A DNA stretch of 64,000 bases, from NCBI GenBank assembly GCA_023418595.1, contig JAEZZI010000003.1:66224-130223 (forward strand). The letters are read 5' to 3'. The notes below the pieces were generated by a model. That model did not search any database. It was not told the origin of the DNA and was given only the letters and a program-made list of their open reading frames with translations. Source of the stretch: Pseudomonadota bacterium (GTDB lineage: Bacteria > Pseudomonadota > Alphaproteobacteria > Sphingomonadales > Sphingomonadaceae). The position numbers and the translations under genes were made by a program. Positions 52,674-62,300 of the stretch are shown one piece after another; position 1 is the first letter of the stretch, and every line of letters begins with the position of its first letter.

Positions 52674-54602
52674 TCAGGCCCGCACCCCGGTCTCTGCCCC
52701 GGCCTCCTCGTTCCAGCGCAGTGCTTTCAGCACCGTGTCGACAATATGTTCGGCGTTCAGCCGGGCTTCGTCATATTGCTTTTCGGGCTTGTCCTGATCC
52801 TGGAACACGTCCGGCAGGCGCATGGTGCGCAGCTTCAGGCCTGCGTCGATCAGGCCTTCGTCGCTGGCATAGGTCAGGACGTGCGCGCCCAGACCGCCGA
52901 CCGCGCCTTCCTCGATCGTCACCGCGACTTCGTGGGTGGTCAGCATCCGGCGGATCAATGCCTGATCGAGCGGCTTGGCGAAGCGCAGATCGACGACGCT
53001 GGTGGACAGCCCCTTGGCCTCCAGCGCGTCGGCGGCCTTCATCGCTTCGGCGAGGCGCGTACCCAAGGACAGGATCGCGACCTTCTTGCCTTCGCGCACC
53101 ACCCGGCCCTTGCCGATCTCCAGCAGTTGCGGCGCATCGGGCAGCGCGACGCCAGTGCCGTTGCCGCGCGGATAGCGCACCGCGATCGGGCCGGTATCAT
53201 GCTCGGCGGCGGTGTAGGTCATGTGGACCAGTTCCGCCTCGTCGGCCGCCGCCATCACCACGAAATTGGGGAGCGTCGCCAGATAGGTAATGTCGAAGCT
53301 GCCCGCATGGGTCGATCCGTCGGCGCCGACCAGCCCTGCGCGGTCGATCGCGAACCGCACGGGGAGATTCTGGATGGCCACGTCGTGGACGACCTGGTCG
53401 TAGGCGCGCTGGAGGAAGGTCGAATAGATCGCGCAGAACGGCCGCATTCCCTGCGCGGCAAGCCCTGCGGCAAAGGTCACCGCATGCTGTTCGGCAATCC
53501 CCACGTCGAAGCTGCGGTCGGGATGCGCCGCTGCGAACTTGTCCACCCCGGTGCCCGACGGCATCGCCGCGGTGATCGCGCAGATGCGCTCGTCCTTGTC
53601 GGCGAGCTTGGCCAGGGTTTCGCCGAACACATTCTGGTATGCGGGCGGGCCGGGCGGGGCCTTGGCCTGCGTGCCGGTAATGACGTCGAATTTCTGGACG
53701 CCATGATATTTGTCGGCGGCATTTTCGGCGGGCGCATAGCCCTTGCCCTTCTTGGTCACGACATGGACCAGCACCGGGCCTTCCTTGGCGTCGCGGACAT
53801 TCTCCAGCACCGGGATCAGATGGTCGAGATTATGGCCGTCGATCGGCCCGACATAATAGAAGCCGAGCTCCTCGAACAGCGTGCCGCCGGTCACCATACC
53901 GCGGGTGAATTCCTCGGCCTTTTCTGCGGCCGAATGGACGCGGCGCGGCAGGCGGCGCGCGACCTTTTTGGCGAGGCTGCGCAGCCCCAGATACTCGCTC
54001 GACGATACCATCCGCGCGAGATAGGCGGACAGGCCGCCCACCGGCGGCGCGATCGACATGTCGTTGTCGTTGAGGATGACGACCAGCCGGTTGCCCGCCT
54101 GTTCGGCGTTGTTCATCGCCTCATAGGCCATGCCCGCCGACATCGATCCGTCGCCGATGACCGCGATAGCCTTGCCCGGCGCGTCGTTCAGCTTGTTGGC
54201 GATCGCAAAACCAAGCGCCGCCGAGATCGAAGTCGAGGAATGCGCCGCGCCGAACGGGTCGTATTCGCTTTCGCTCCGCTTGGTGAACCCCGACAGCCCG
54301 CCGCCCATGCGCAGCGTGCGGATGCGGTCGCGCCGCCCGGTCAGAATCTTGTGTGGGTAACATTGGTGCCCGACGTCCCAGACGAGCTTGTCGTTCGGCG
54401 TATCGAACACATAATGGATCGCGGTGGTCAGTTCGACCACGCCCAGACCCGACCCCAGATGCCCCCCGGTGACGCCGACGGCGGAGATCATTTCCGCGCG
54501 CAATTCATCGGCCAGTTGCCGAAGGTCGCCGACCTCGAGTTTGCGAAGATCGGCGGGGGTGTTGACCGTATCGAGGAGCGGCGTGTGGGGCAGTTCGGAC
54601 AT
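52674..54602 (-). CDS. dxs: 1-deoxy-D-xylulose-5-phosphate synthase
   Basis: A 642-residue ThDP enzyme, first step of the MEP isoprenoid pathway. Motifs are the HLGSGLGVVELTTAIHYVFDTP start region, GDGSMSAGMAYEAMNNAE (ThDP-Mg site), DRAGLVGADGSTHAGSFDI and VAILSLGTRLAEA. Full family length. It precedes tlyA. A Fur-family gene lies 38 bases upstream. Confidence 0.97.
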   Translation of the reverse strand: MSELPHTPLLDTVNTPADLRKLEVGDLRQLADELRAEMISAVGVTGGHLGSGLGVVELTTAIHYVFDTPNDKLVWDVGHQCYPHKILTGRRDRIRTLRMGGGLSGFTKRSESEYDPFGAAHSSTSISAALGFAIANKLNDAPGKAIAVIGDGSMSAGMAYEAMNNAEQAGNRLVVILNDNDMSIAPPVGGLSAYLARMVSSSEYLGLRSLAKKVARRLPRRVHSAAEKAEEFTRGMVTGGTLFEELGFYYVGPIDGHNLDHLIPVLENVRDAKEGPVLVHVVTKKGKGYAPAENAADKYHGVQKFDVITGTQAKAPPGPPAYQNVFGETLAKLADKDERICAITAAMPSGTGVDKFAAAHPDRSFDVGIAEQHAVTFAAGLAAQGMRPFCAIYSTFLQRAYDQVVHDVAIQNLPVRFAIDRAGLVGADGSTHAGSFDITYLATLPNFVVMAAADEAELVHMTYTAAEHDTGPIAVRYPRGNGTGVALPDAPQLLEIGKGRVVREGKKVAILSLGTRLAEAMKAADALEAKGLSTSVVDLRFAKPLDQALIRRMLTTHEVAVTIEEGAVGGLGAHVLTYASDEGLIDAGLKLRTMRLPDVFQDQDKPEKQYDEARLNAEHIVDTVLKALRWNEEAGAETGVRA

Positions 54603-54640
54603 TCGGTCTGCTTACCCCAGCGCCAAAGCCGTGTCGATTG

Positions 54641-55114
54641 TTACGTTTTGGCCGAAACCGCGTCGCAATCCGCGCATTTTCCGCGCACTTCGATCACCGG
54701 ACGCACCGGCGAAAATCCGGTCGCGCTTGCCGCCTTGCGGACAGTGCTGGTGATTTTGTCGTCGTCGATATGCGTGGTCTGGCCGCAATCGTCGCACACC
54801 AGAAAGATGCAGTCGTGCAGACAATCGGGATGCGCGTTGGCGACATAGGCGTTTGCGCTCTCGACCCGCCGCGCGAGGTTGGACGCCACGAACAGGTCGA
54901 GAATGCGATAGACCGTATTGGGCGCGATCCGGCGTTCGGCGGCCTTCGACACGCCCTCGGCAATGTCATAGGCGCTGGCCGGTTTTTCGAACCCCGCGAG
55001 CACGCCGAAAATCTGCGCGCGCAGGTCGGTCCATTGCTCGCCCTTCGATTCGAGGGTGACGCGGGCCGCGTCGGACAGGGCAGTGCCGGAATGTTCGTGA
55101 TGCGCGTGTGCCAT
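54641..55114 (-). CDS. zur: Fur-family regulator, probably Zur
   Basis: A 157-residue Fur protein with a His-rich N-terminus (MAHAHHEHSG), a winged helix (ASAYDIAEGVSKAAERRIAPNTVYRILDLF) and a metal-binding dimer domain. Two CxxC pairs, in CDDCGQTTHIDDD and CADC, form the structural zinc site. The arrangement resembles Zur, which represses zinc-uptake genes. Immediately before a MerC gene whose upstream region holds a Zur-box-like sequence. Specificity (Zn or Fe) is inferred, not proven. Confidence 0.8.
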   Translation of the reverse strand: MAHAHHEHSGTALSDAARVTLESKGEQWTDLRAQIFGVLAGFEKPASAYDIAEGVSKAAERRIAPNTVYRILDLFVASNLARRVESANAYVANAHPDCLHDCIFLVCDDCGQTTHIDDDKITSTVRKAASATGFSPVRPVIEVRGKCADCDAVSAKT

Positions 55115-55163
55115 CCTACAAATCTAGGCGTTGCCACGACCGCTGGCAATCGCCCGGCGCACG

Positions 55164-55535
55164 TCAGGCGATGGCCCGGCGATTGAGATAATGGCCAAGC
55201 CCCAGCAGCGTGACGCCGATCAGGGTCACGCCGACTTCGCCATTGCCGTGCGGCATCGTCAGCGCCGCCGCCATCACCGCCAGACCGACCACGCCGATCG
55301 CAAGCGGCAGCCGCTGACCATGCGTCTGAATGCCTCGGCCAAGCGCGATTCCACCCAGCACGATCGCAAGCACCAGTCCGGCTTCGTGAATGAACGGGCT
55401 GTGCAGCAGACCGCCCACCGCCGACGCTGCGCCCAGAAACAGGGCCGTCGCCAGACAATGCGCCATGCACAGGCCCGAAAGCCCGATTGCCCAGCGGTCC
55501 AGTCTGCCGCGCGGATGTGAGTCGCCTGAAGCCAT
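55164..55535 (-). CDS. MerC-domain membrane protein
   Basis: A 123-residue four-TM protein of the MerC family, with Cys residues in LSGLCMAHCLATALF. MerC proteins carry mercury in mer operons, but single MerC genes in sphingomonads occur next to zinc regulators. A longer start at 55562 is possible; I prefer ATG 55535 since the 55562 codon lies inside a dyad with the box at 55568. With Zur next to it and no merA or merR, a metal-homeostasis role is more likely than mercury resistance. Confidence 0.75.
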   Translation of the reverse strand: MASGDSHPRGRLDRWAIGLSGLCMAHCLATALFLGAASAVGGLLHSPFIHEAGLVLAIVLGGIALGRGIQTHGQRLPLAIGVVGLAVMAAALTMPHGNGEVGVTLIGVTLLGLGHYLNRRAIA

Positions 55536-55567
55536 TGCGGAAGCGCATATGACACCGATCATGTCAG

Positions 55568-55580
55568 GTTACAATATCAC
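55568..55580 (-). promoter_or_regulatory. Candidate Zur-type operator
   Basis: The sequence GTTACAATATCAC is an imperfect dyad resembling the alphaproteobacterial Zur box GTTATAATATAAC (two mismatches). It is 32 bases upstream of the preferred MerC start, and the zur gene lies just beyond MerC. Confidence 0.35.
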
Positions 55581-55651
55581 ATGAACGAAAAATTCGGGCG
55601 AGTGGTCGGCAAGGCTGCGTGACATCCAGCTATACTGCCGGAAAAGATACT

Positions 55652-55729
55652 CCGTCATTGCGAGCGCAGCGAAGCAATCCAGTGACGTGCTCGCTGCCCT
55701 GGATTGCTTCGCTGCGCTCGCAATGACGG
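55652..55729. repeat. Paired palindrome, family D
   Basis: Perfect 31-base arms at 55652-55682 and 55699-55729 with a 16-base spacer, built on CCGTCATTGCGAGCGCAGCG and its complement. Between divergent MerC and ctaA. It spans the upstream in-frame extension of ctaA, another reason to reject that start. Confidence 0.95.
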
Positions 55730-55806
55730 CAAAAGAGGCGAGGCCACGCCCTCCACTCCCGCCGCCGCTTGAACCGGGCATGGCCATCGCGCATAGGACC
55801 GTCTTC

Positions 55807-56874
55807 ATGGACCAGGTCGAACCCCGCGCCCGGATCGGCGCCCCGCGCGCCATCGCCAACTGGCTGTTCTTCGTCGCCGCTTTGGTCGTCGCGATCGTCG
55901 CGGTCGGCGGCATCACCCGGCTGACCGAATCGGGCCTGTCGATCACCGAATGGAAGCCGGTGTCGGGCGTGCTGCCGCCGCTCAGCGAAGCGCAGTGGCT
56001 GATCGAGTTCGAGAAATACCGCCAGATCCCCGAATATCAGCAGATCAACCGCGGCATGAGCCTCGACGAGTTCAAGTTCATCTTCTTCTGGGAATATCTC
56101 CACCGCGTCATCGCCCGATTTATCGGGCTCGCCTTCGCCCTGCCGCTCGCCTGGTTCTGGGCAAAAGGCATGATCCCGTCGGGATTCAAGCCGCGCCTCG
56201 TCGGCCTGCTGGCACTGGGTGGACTTCAGGGCGTGATCGGGTGGTGGATGGTCGCATCGGGGCTGGTCGAGCGCACCGATGTCAGCCATTTCCGCCTTGC
56301 CGCGCATCTGCTGCTCGCCTTGTTCGTGCTTGCGAGCCTGCTCTGGACCGCGCGCGACATGCTCAACCTCGCCCGCAATCCCGCTGCGCCCCGCGCGCGC
56401 CTGACCCCCTTCACGCTGGCGGTTGGCGCCGTGCTGTTCGTGCAACTGCTGTTCGGCGCGTTCGTCGCCGGGCTCAACGCCGGACTGGTCACCGACCAAT
56501 GGCCGCTGATGAACGACCGCTTCTTCCCGGCGGATGAATTTGCGATGCGGAGTTTCTGGGATGCGATCGTCAACGATCCTTATGTTCTCCACTGGATTCA
56601 CCGCTGGTGGGCCTGGGTCGCGTTCGCCGCGCTGGTGATGCTCGCGATCCGGGTGAAGAAAAGCGGCGAGCGATCGACCGCGATCGCGATCCACGCGCTG
56701 CTCGGCATTCAGATCCTGCTCGGCATCGCCACCGTCATGTCAGGCGTCGAAATCACGCTGGCGGTGCTGCATCAGGTGGTCGGCGCGCTGCTGGTCGGCG
56801 CGACGACCTGGGGCGCGCATCGGTTGGGAACCACGCCCGCGGCATCCCCCATCCTTCGCGAAGCCACCGCGTGA
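55807..56874 (+). CDS. ctaA: Heme A synthase (COX15/CtaA)
   Basis: A 355-residue polytopic membrane protein that oxidises heme O to heme A for cytochrome oxidase. Eight TMs; conserved His and Glu are in GGITRLTESGLSITEWKPVSG, EYLHRVIARFIG, DVSHFRLAAHLLLA and LHQVVGALLVG. AGGA lies eight bases upstream of ATG 55807; the longer frame runs back into the family D palindrome. The cutA start overlaps its stop (GTGA). Confidence 0.95.
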   Translation: MDQVEPRARIGAPRAIANWLFFVAALVVAIVAVGGITRLTESGLSITEWKPVSGVLPPLSEAQWLIEFEKYRQIPEYQQINRGMSLDEFKFIFFWEYLHRVIARFIGLAFALPLAWFWAKGMIPSGFKPRLVGLLALGGLQGVIGWWMVASGLVERTDVSHFRLAAHLLLALFVLASLLWTARDMLNLARNPAAPRARLTPFTLAVGAVLFVQLLFGAFVAGLNAGLVTDQWPLMNDRFFPADEFAMRSFWDAIVNDPYVLHWIHRWWAWVAFAALVMLAIRVKKSGERSTAIAIHALLGIQILLGIATVMSGVEITLAVLHQVVGALLVGATTWGAHRLGTTPAASPILREATA

Positions 56875-57188
56875 CGGACATCGCTCTGGTGCGCGTGACC
56901 TGCGCCAATCAGGCCGAAGCCGAACGGCTCGCGGAAATCACCGTTCGCGACCGGCTCGCGGCCTGCGCGAACATCGAAACGCCCTGCCGCTCGGTCTATC
57001 GCTGGGACGACAAGGTCGAACATGCATCCGAGGTGCCGGTCCTGTTCAAGACCAGCATGGCCCTGGCGCAACCGCTTGCCGACCGCATCGCCGAACTCCA
57101 CAGCTACGACCTGCCCGCGATCGAGATGTGGCCCGCCGCCGTCTCGCCTGTCTTGGCGCAATGGGTGGATGCCGAAACCGGTGCTTGA
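56871..57188 (+). CDS. cutA: CutA1 divalent-cation tolerance protein
   Basis: A 105-residue CutA. The family blocks are VRVTCANQAEAERLAEITVRDRLAACAN, VYRWDDKVEHASEVPVLFKT and HSYDLPAIEMWP. Forms trimers; the copper link is historic. GTG start overlaps the ctaA stop by four bases. A possible membrane or exported protein gene overlaps its end by 20 bases. Confidence 0.95.
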   Translation: MTDIALVRVTCANQAEAERLAEITVRDRLAACANIETPCRSVYRWDDKVEHASEVPVLFKTSMALAQPLADRIAELHSYDLPAIEMWPAAVSPVLAQWVDAETGA

Positions 57189-57981
57189 CCTGATCGTCGC
57201 CAGCGCACTCATCCAGACCGCACCGGTTCCGGCCGCGCTGTTCAACCCGCCGCTCGACCGGACGTTCACCTATGTCACCGATCAGCGGCGTAGCGATCCT
57301 GCGGGCGAGCGACGCTACCGGGTCGAGCGCGCGCTGCGATTCAGCCGCGATGCCGACGGCCTGTTCGCCGATCTGACGCTGACCAGGATCGACGGCGATG
57401 CCGATGGCGGCGGGTTCGAGCGCGGTCTGGCCGGACTGAAGGACCGCACGATCCGCTATCGGCTCGATCCCCAGGGGCGGCTGACGACAATTCCCGGCAT
57501 TGAAGGTCATTGGGCGGCATTCGCAGGTGGCTTGGCAAATACCGACGCGCCGCAGGGAGCGCAGCGCACGCTGGCGGCGCTGCGGTCCGCGCCGCCCGCG
57601 CAGCAACGCGCAATGCTGTGGTCGATGATCGAGCCGGTCATCCTGCCCGGTCTCGCCGCGCAAGCGCCGTATCGCTTGCGCCCCGTATCGCAACCGGGCC
57701 GCGCGCCGTTTGCCACGGGCGCGATGCTCAGCGGAACCGAAAGCCTGTCGCGCGTCGCCGATGGCGGAATCGAACTGCGGCGGATGGTCAGCGGCGCGCA
57801 CCGGGCAGCGCTCGGACAAGCCACCGAAACCGTGGAGCGGGATCGCGACACGCGCGTCACGCTCGATGCGGCCACCGGTCTGCTGACCGGCTCGACCGAG
57901 GTGACGCGCACCCGCATCGGCGCCGTCGAACAGGTGGTAACGACCCGGCTGTCACTCTCCCAAAATCAGACAGGTAACTAG
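57169..57981 (+). CDS. Uncharacterised exported protein
   Basis: A 270-residue protein. The first 25 residues (LDLIVASALIQTAPVPAALF) look like a signal or short hydrophobic start. The body has repeated beta-like segments (FTYVTDQRRSDPAGERRYRV; FADLTLTRIDGDADGGGF) and no recognised domain. ATG 57169 overlaps cutA by 20 bases; GTG 57178 is an alternative start. Its place after ctaA-cutA suggests shared transcription. Sphingomonad orthologues may exist, but I cannot name a family. Confidence 0.65.
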   Translation: MPKPVLDLIVASALIQTAPVPAALFNPPLDRTFTYVTDQRRSDPAGERRYRVERALRFSRDADGLFADLTLTRIDGDADGGGFERGLAGLKDRTIRYRLDPQGRLTTIPGIEGHWAAFAGGLANTDAPQGAQRTLAALRSAPPAQQRAMLWSMIEPVILPGLAAQAPYRLRPVSQPGRAPFATGAMLSGTESLSRVADGGIELRRMVSGAHRAALGQATETVERDRDTRVTLDAATGLLTGSTEVTRTRIGAVEQVVTTRLSLSQNQTGN

Positions 57982-58107
57982 ATACCCGTCAACAGTCGCC
58001 CGCGATGCTTGACTTTCGGGCGGTTCATCGGCATTTGGCCGCTCAATCGCGCTGTCCGTTGGGGCGGCGCGTTCGCGTTTCTCTCGCTCTAATAAGGTCC
58101 AAAGCCC

Positions 58108-58587
58108 ATGAAGGCGCTCATGAAGACCACCAAGTCGGCCAAGCCGCACGAAGTGGAAAAGAAGTGGCACATCGTCGATGCCGACGGCCTGGTGGTCGGT
58201 CGCGCGGCGACGATCATCGCCAATGTTCTGCGCGGCAAGCACAAGACCAGCTTCACCCCGCACGTCGATTGCGGCGACAATGTCGTCGTCATCAACGCCG
58301 ACAAGGTCCGTTTCACCGGCAAGAAGCGCACCGACAAGGTCTATTACAAGCACACCGGCTATGCCGGCGGCCTGAAGGAAGTGACCGCGGACAAGATCCT
58401 CGACGGTCGTTTCCCCGAGCGCGTCCTTGAAAAGGCGGTCGAGCGCATGATCCCGCGCGGTCCGCTTGGTCGCCAGCAGATGCGCAACCTGCGCATCTTC
58501 AAGGGCAGCGAGCATCCGCACGCCGCCCAGAACCCGGAAGTCCTCGATATCGCGGGCATGAACCGCAAGAACAAGGTGGGCGCATAA
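58108..58587 (+). CDS. rplM: 50S ribosomal protein L13
   Basis: A 159-residue L13, early assembly protein of the 50S subunit. Seen are KKWHIVDADGLVVGRAATIIANVLRGKHKTSFTPHVDCGD, GYAGGLKEVTA and VERMIPRGPLGRQQMRNLRIF. Starts MKALMKTTK; ATG 58120 is an alternative. TAATG links its stop to rpsI. Confidence 0.97.
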   Translation: MKALMKTTKSAKPHEVEKKWHIVDADGLVVGRAATIIANVLRGKHKTSFTPHVDCGDNVVVINADKVRFTGKKRTDKVYYKHTGYAGGLKEVTADKILDGRFPERVLEKAVERMIPRGPLGRQQMRNLRIFKGSEHPHAAQNPEVLDIAGMNRKNKVGA

Positions 58588-59141
58588 TGTCCGACAACCG
58601 CCAGTCCCTCTCCGATCTGGGCGCGATCGCCAAGGGCGAACAGGCCGCAACCCCTGCCCCCGCAACCGCCAACGCAACCGATTCGACCGTCGAAACCGCA
58701 CCGGCCCAGCCCGCAGCGCCGACGACTCCGCTTCGCGAACAGCAGATTGACAAGCAGGGCCGCGCCTATGCCACCGGTCGCCGCAAGGATGCGGTGGCCC
58801 GCGTCTGGCTGAAGCCCGGCAGCGGCAAGATCACCGTCAACGGCCGCGACCAGGAAGTGTATTTCGCACGTCCGACGCTGCGTCTCGTCATCAACCAGGT
58901 GTTCGGCGTCGCCGATCGCGACGGTCAGTATGACGTCGTCTGCACCGTCAAGGGCGGCGGACTTTCGGGTCAGGCCGGCGCGGTCAAACACGGTATCGCC
59001 CAGGCGATCACCCGCTACGAACCGGCGCTGCGCGCACCGGTGAAGGCAGCAGGCTTCCTGACGCGCGACAGCCGCGCGGTCGAGCGCAAGAAGTATGGCA
59101 AGGCCAAGGCCCGCCGCAGCTTCCAGTTCTCGAAGCGCTAA
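58587..59141 (+). CDS. rpsI: 30S ribosomal protein S9, extended N-terminus
   Basis: A 184-residue S9. The conserved body (ATGRRKDAVARVWLKPGSGKITVNGR to RRSFQFSKR) begins near residue 61. The N-terminal Ala/Pro/Thr-rich extension of about 55 residues is longer than the usual alphaproteobacterial one. The C-terminal Lys/Arg tail reaches the P site tRNA. One-base overlap with rplM. Followed by a strong terminator. Confidence 0.97.
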   Translation: MSDNRQSLSDLGAIAKGEQAATPAPATANATDSTVETAPAQPAAPTTPLREQQIDKQGRAYATGRRKDAVARVWLKPGSGKITVNGRDQEVYFARPTLRLVINQVFGVADRDGQYDVVCTVKGGGLSGQAGAVKHGIAQAITRYEPALRAPVKAAGFLTRDSRAVERKKYGKAKARRSFQFSKR

Positions 59142-59168
59142 GGCTTTTCGGCCTTTCGAAACGCAAGA

Positions 59169-59198
59169 AGGGCGGTCCGCTGGCGGGCCGCCCTTTTT
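59169..59198 (+). terminator. Rho-independent terminator after rplM-rpsI
   Basis: A 10-base stem AGGGCGGTCC with GGGCCGCCCT (one G-U pair), six-base loop and TTTTT, 28 bases after the rpsI stop. Confidence 0.92.
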
Positions 59199-59342
59199 CG
59201 TGCGCGCCGCCCGAACGGCATCGGCTCGCCCCCCGGTCAGCTCATTTCGCCTCCGTGACGTTAATATCGCTTGTCGGTTACAAAATTGCGGCATAGCGTT
59301 GCGGAATTGGTCGATTGGCCAAGTCTGATCAGGGGGATATGC

Positions 59343-62300
59343 ATGATTGCGTCGGTATCGCGCGGTGCGCGCGTTCGTTCGTTGCTTTTGGCGGGCTGCG
59401 CCGCCGCTACGCTGGGGGCAGTTCCTTCGGCAATGGCGCAACAAGTCGGTCCCTATGGACCGACCGGTTCGGTCGAATCACCGCATGAAGGCGCTCCGGT
59501 TTCGTCGGTGGAAACGCCGCACACGCCCCCTGTCGGATCGGTCGAGACGCCGCAGATCGTCATCAACAATAATTTCACGCCGAACGACGCGCTTGATCCG
59601 AACAACATTACCGGCGTCGGCCAGGTCATCACCGACAGCGGCGGCGGTTTCATCGGCACCTGCACCGGCACGCTCATCAACCCGCGCACCGTCATCTTTG
59701 CCGCACACTGCGTGAACACCCGCGACGCGACCGCCTATGGTGCGGCCTCGGGCGGGGTCGGCGCGGGCATCGGCTTCGAGACCAATACCCGCGCCAATGC
59801 GCCGGGGCAGGTCGACGAACTGGTCCGCTGGCTGCTGGGATCGGGCGCCAACCAGACAGGCCGGTTCCAGACCAATACCGCACAGGCTTTCTACAACATC
59901 AGCCAGATCTTCTATGATCCGCGCTCGCGTGCGGCCACGTCGTGCACTACGCCGACATCGTGCTTCCTCGAGGCCGACGTCGCGACCGCCGTGCTCGACA
60001 CGCCGGCGCGCGGCATTCCGACCTGGGCCTTGCTGTTCTCGCCGCTGCCGACGCCGGGCAGCATCGATCCGGCGACCGGCACCGGGTACCACGTCAACAT
60101 CACCGGCTATGGTTCGACCGGCACCGGCACCACTGGGTCGGCGACCAGTGGCGGTTTCCGTCGTCGCGCTGCCGAAAACATACTCGGCGCGCTGGTGTCG
60201 TTCGACACGCGCAACAGCTTCCTGTTCGGCTCGCCCGGCGCGGTGTCGCGCCCGCAGCCGCTGTATTTCCTCGATTTCGACGATCCCGCGCGCGGGACGC
60301 CGGGCGCCAATCCGCGCGATTTCAACGGCTTCCGCGACAATGCGCTGACGCGTGAAGGGACGACCGGCCCTGGTGACTCGGGCGGTCCGCTGATCCTCGA
60401 CCGCACCTTCTCGAAGCCGGTGGTCATCGGCGTGCTGTCGGGCGGCTCGACCTTCTTCGCGGGCCAGCCGGGTGGCAGCTATGGCACGCAGAGCTTCTAT
60501 CAGCCGCTGTTCCTCTACTGGGACTGGATCGCCGCGAACAATCCCTATCGCTACGTCACTGCGGTTGCGGGCAACCGCAACTGGGAAGACGGCGCCGCCT
60601 GGGTGACCGAGCTTGATCCCAATTATCAGATCATCTCGAACGGCCAGCTCGTCAACGGCTTGCCGACCCATATCGGTGGCGGCGTCTCGGGCAACGGCCC
60701 GGAATTCGGCGAAATGTGCTTCCAGTCGCCGAACAGCTCGACCAATCCGCCGGTCAACGATTGCGTTAACATCGCCACCGGCCTGCCTCGCAACAACGTC
60801 CCCAATCGTCCGGCCGATGCGGCTGCGCCTGCAGTCTTCAATATTCTGGGTGAAGACGGTTTGGCGATGCCGGTCGAGACGGCTCAGGCGACACCGGGCT
60901 ATACCGACACCGCTCGTCCGGCGCCGACGATCGCCAACGGCCTGCCCGGCGCGACCAACTTCACGCCGAACAATGTCGATGGCGTGCGCACTACGGGCCA
61001 GATCGGTCGTTATTATGACGTGACGCTCCGCAATGCCGGGGTCATCACGCTCAATTCGGCCGCGACGATCGACCGCTTCGCGATTCAGGGCGCCACGTCG
61101 CAGCTGACCATCGCCAGCAACGGATCGCTCAACTCGCTGATGGAGATTCGTCAGAACACCGGCACGATCGTCAACAACGGGACGCTGGCGACCCCCGGCG
61201 ACTATCTGATCCTGTCCGGACTGCTGGCGGGCAACGGTCGTATCAACGCGCCCTTCACCACCAGCGTTCTGGGCAGCATCGCACCCGGCACGATGGGCAC
61301 GATCGGCACGCTGACGTTCAACGGCGACCTGATCCTGTCGTCGGGAAGCCGTCTGCATATCGACCTGGGCGCGAATGGCGCGTCCGACCGGGTCGTCGTC
61401 AATGCCGGTAGCGGGGCGCCCGGTGCCGCCAATATCGGCGGCTTCGTCAACTTCACCCCGGTGTCGGGTTTCCGCATCCGCGACAATCAGGTGTTCACGT
61501 TCCTGACGGCCCAGGGCGGAATTACCGGGGCATTTTCCCCGTCCGCTCCGTTCAGCGCGATCCTCAGCCCCCGCTTCCTCTATTCGGCGAACGCGGTTCG
61601 GGTGGAAATCGAAGCCGGGCTATATGCCAACGTCGTCGATCGCTCGTCCCCGATCCAGACGGCCTTCGCCGGATTGCTCGACCAGAACCGCGGTCAATAT
61701 GACCGCTTCGCCGATCTGTACGGCGAACTGGATCTCCAGAACCAGGCGACGATCCGTTCGCAGCTCGAAGGCTTCGCACCGCACGCGCAGAATGCAGGCG
61801 CGATGCAGGGCATCGTCGCAACCGACACCACGTCGCGCTTCATCCGCAACCGCATGCTCGGCACCGGCCAGGCCAATACGGGCGGCACGATCGCAATGTA
61901 TGGCAAGCCGGTGCAGCTGGCTTCGCTTGCTGCGTCGAATCTGGCGACCAACATCCAGTCGGACGTCGGCAACGGCATGGTCGTGCAGCAGGGTGCACTG
62001 CCCGACAGCGTCGCGGTCTATCTCGCGGGTGGCTATATCGACGGCAAGGGCGTGGGCCTGCCCACCGCGACGCCGACGGGCCGCGGCGATTTCGACGGTT
62101 ATTTCATCGCCGCGGGTGTCGAAGCATTCCCCGACGACGTCTCCACGCTCGGCTTCGCGATGACCTATAGCGATCTGGACGGAAACACAGTGGTCCCGAC
62201 CCAGAATGCGTCGAGCCAGCTGGTTCAGGGCACGCTGTACGGCACCGCCGCCCTGGGTGGGTTGAAGCTGGATGCGATGGTGTCTGCCGGTGTGTTCGAA

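Noticed and set aside
52443..54848. 801-residue plus-strand frame opposite dxs
   Set aside because: Antisense shadow of dxs and tlyA.
59478..61358. 626-residue minus-strand frame opposite the autotransporter
   Set aside because: Antisense shadow; no coherent domain.
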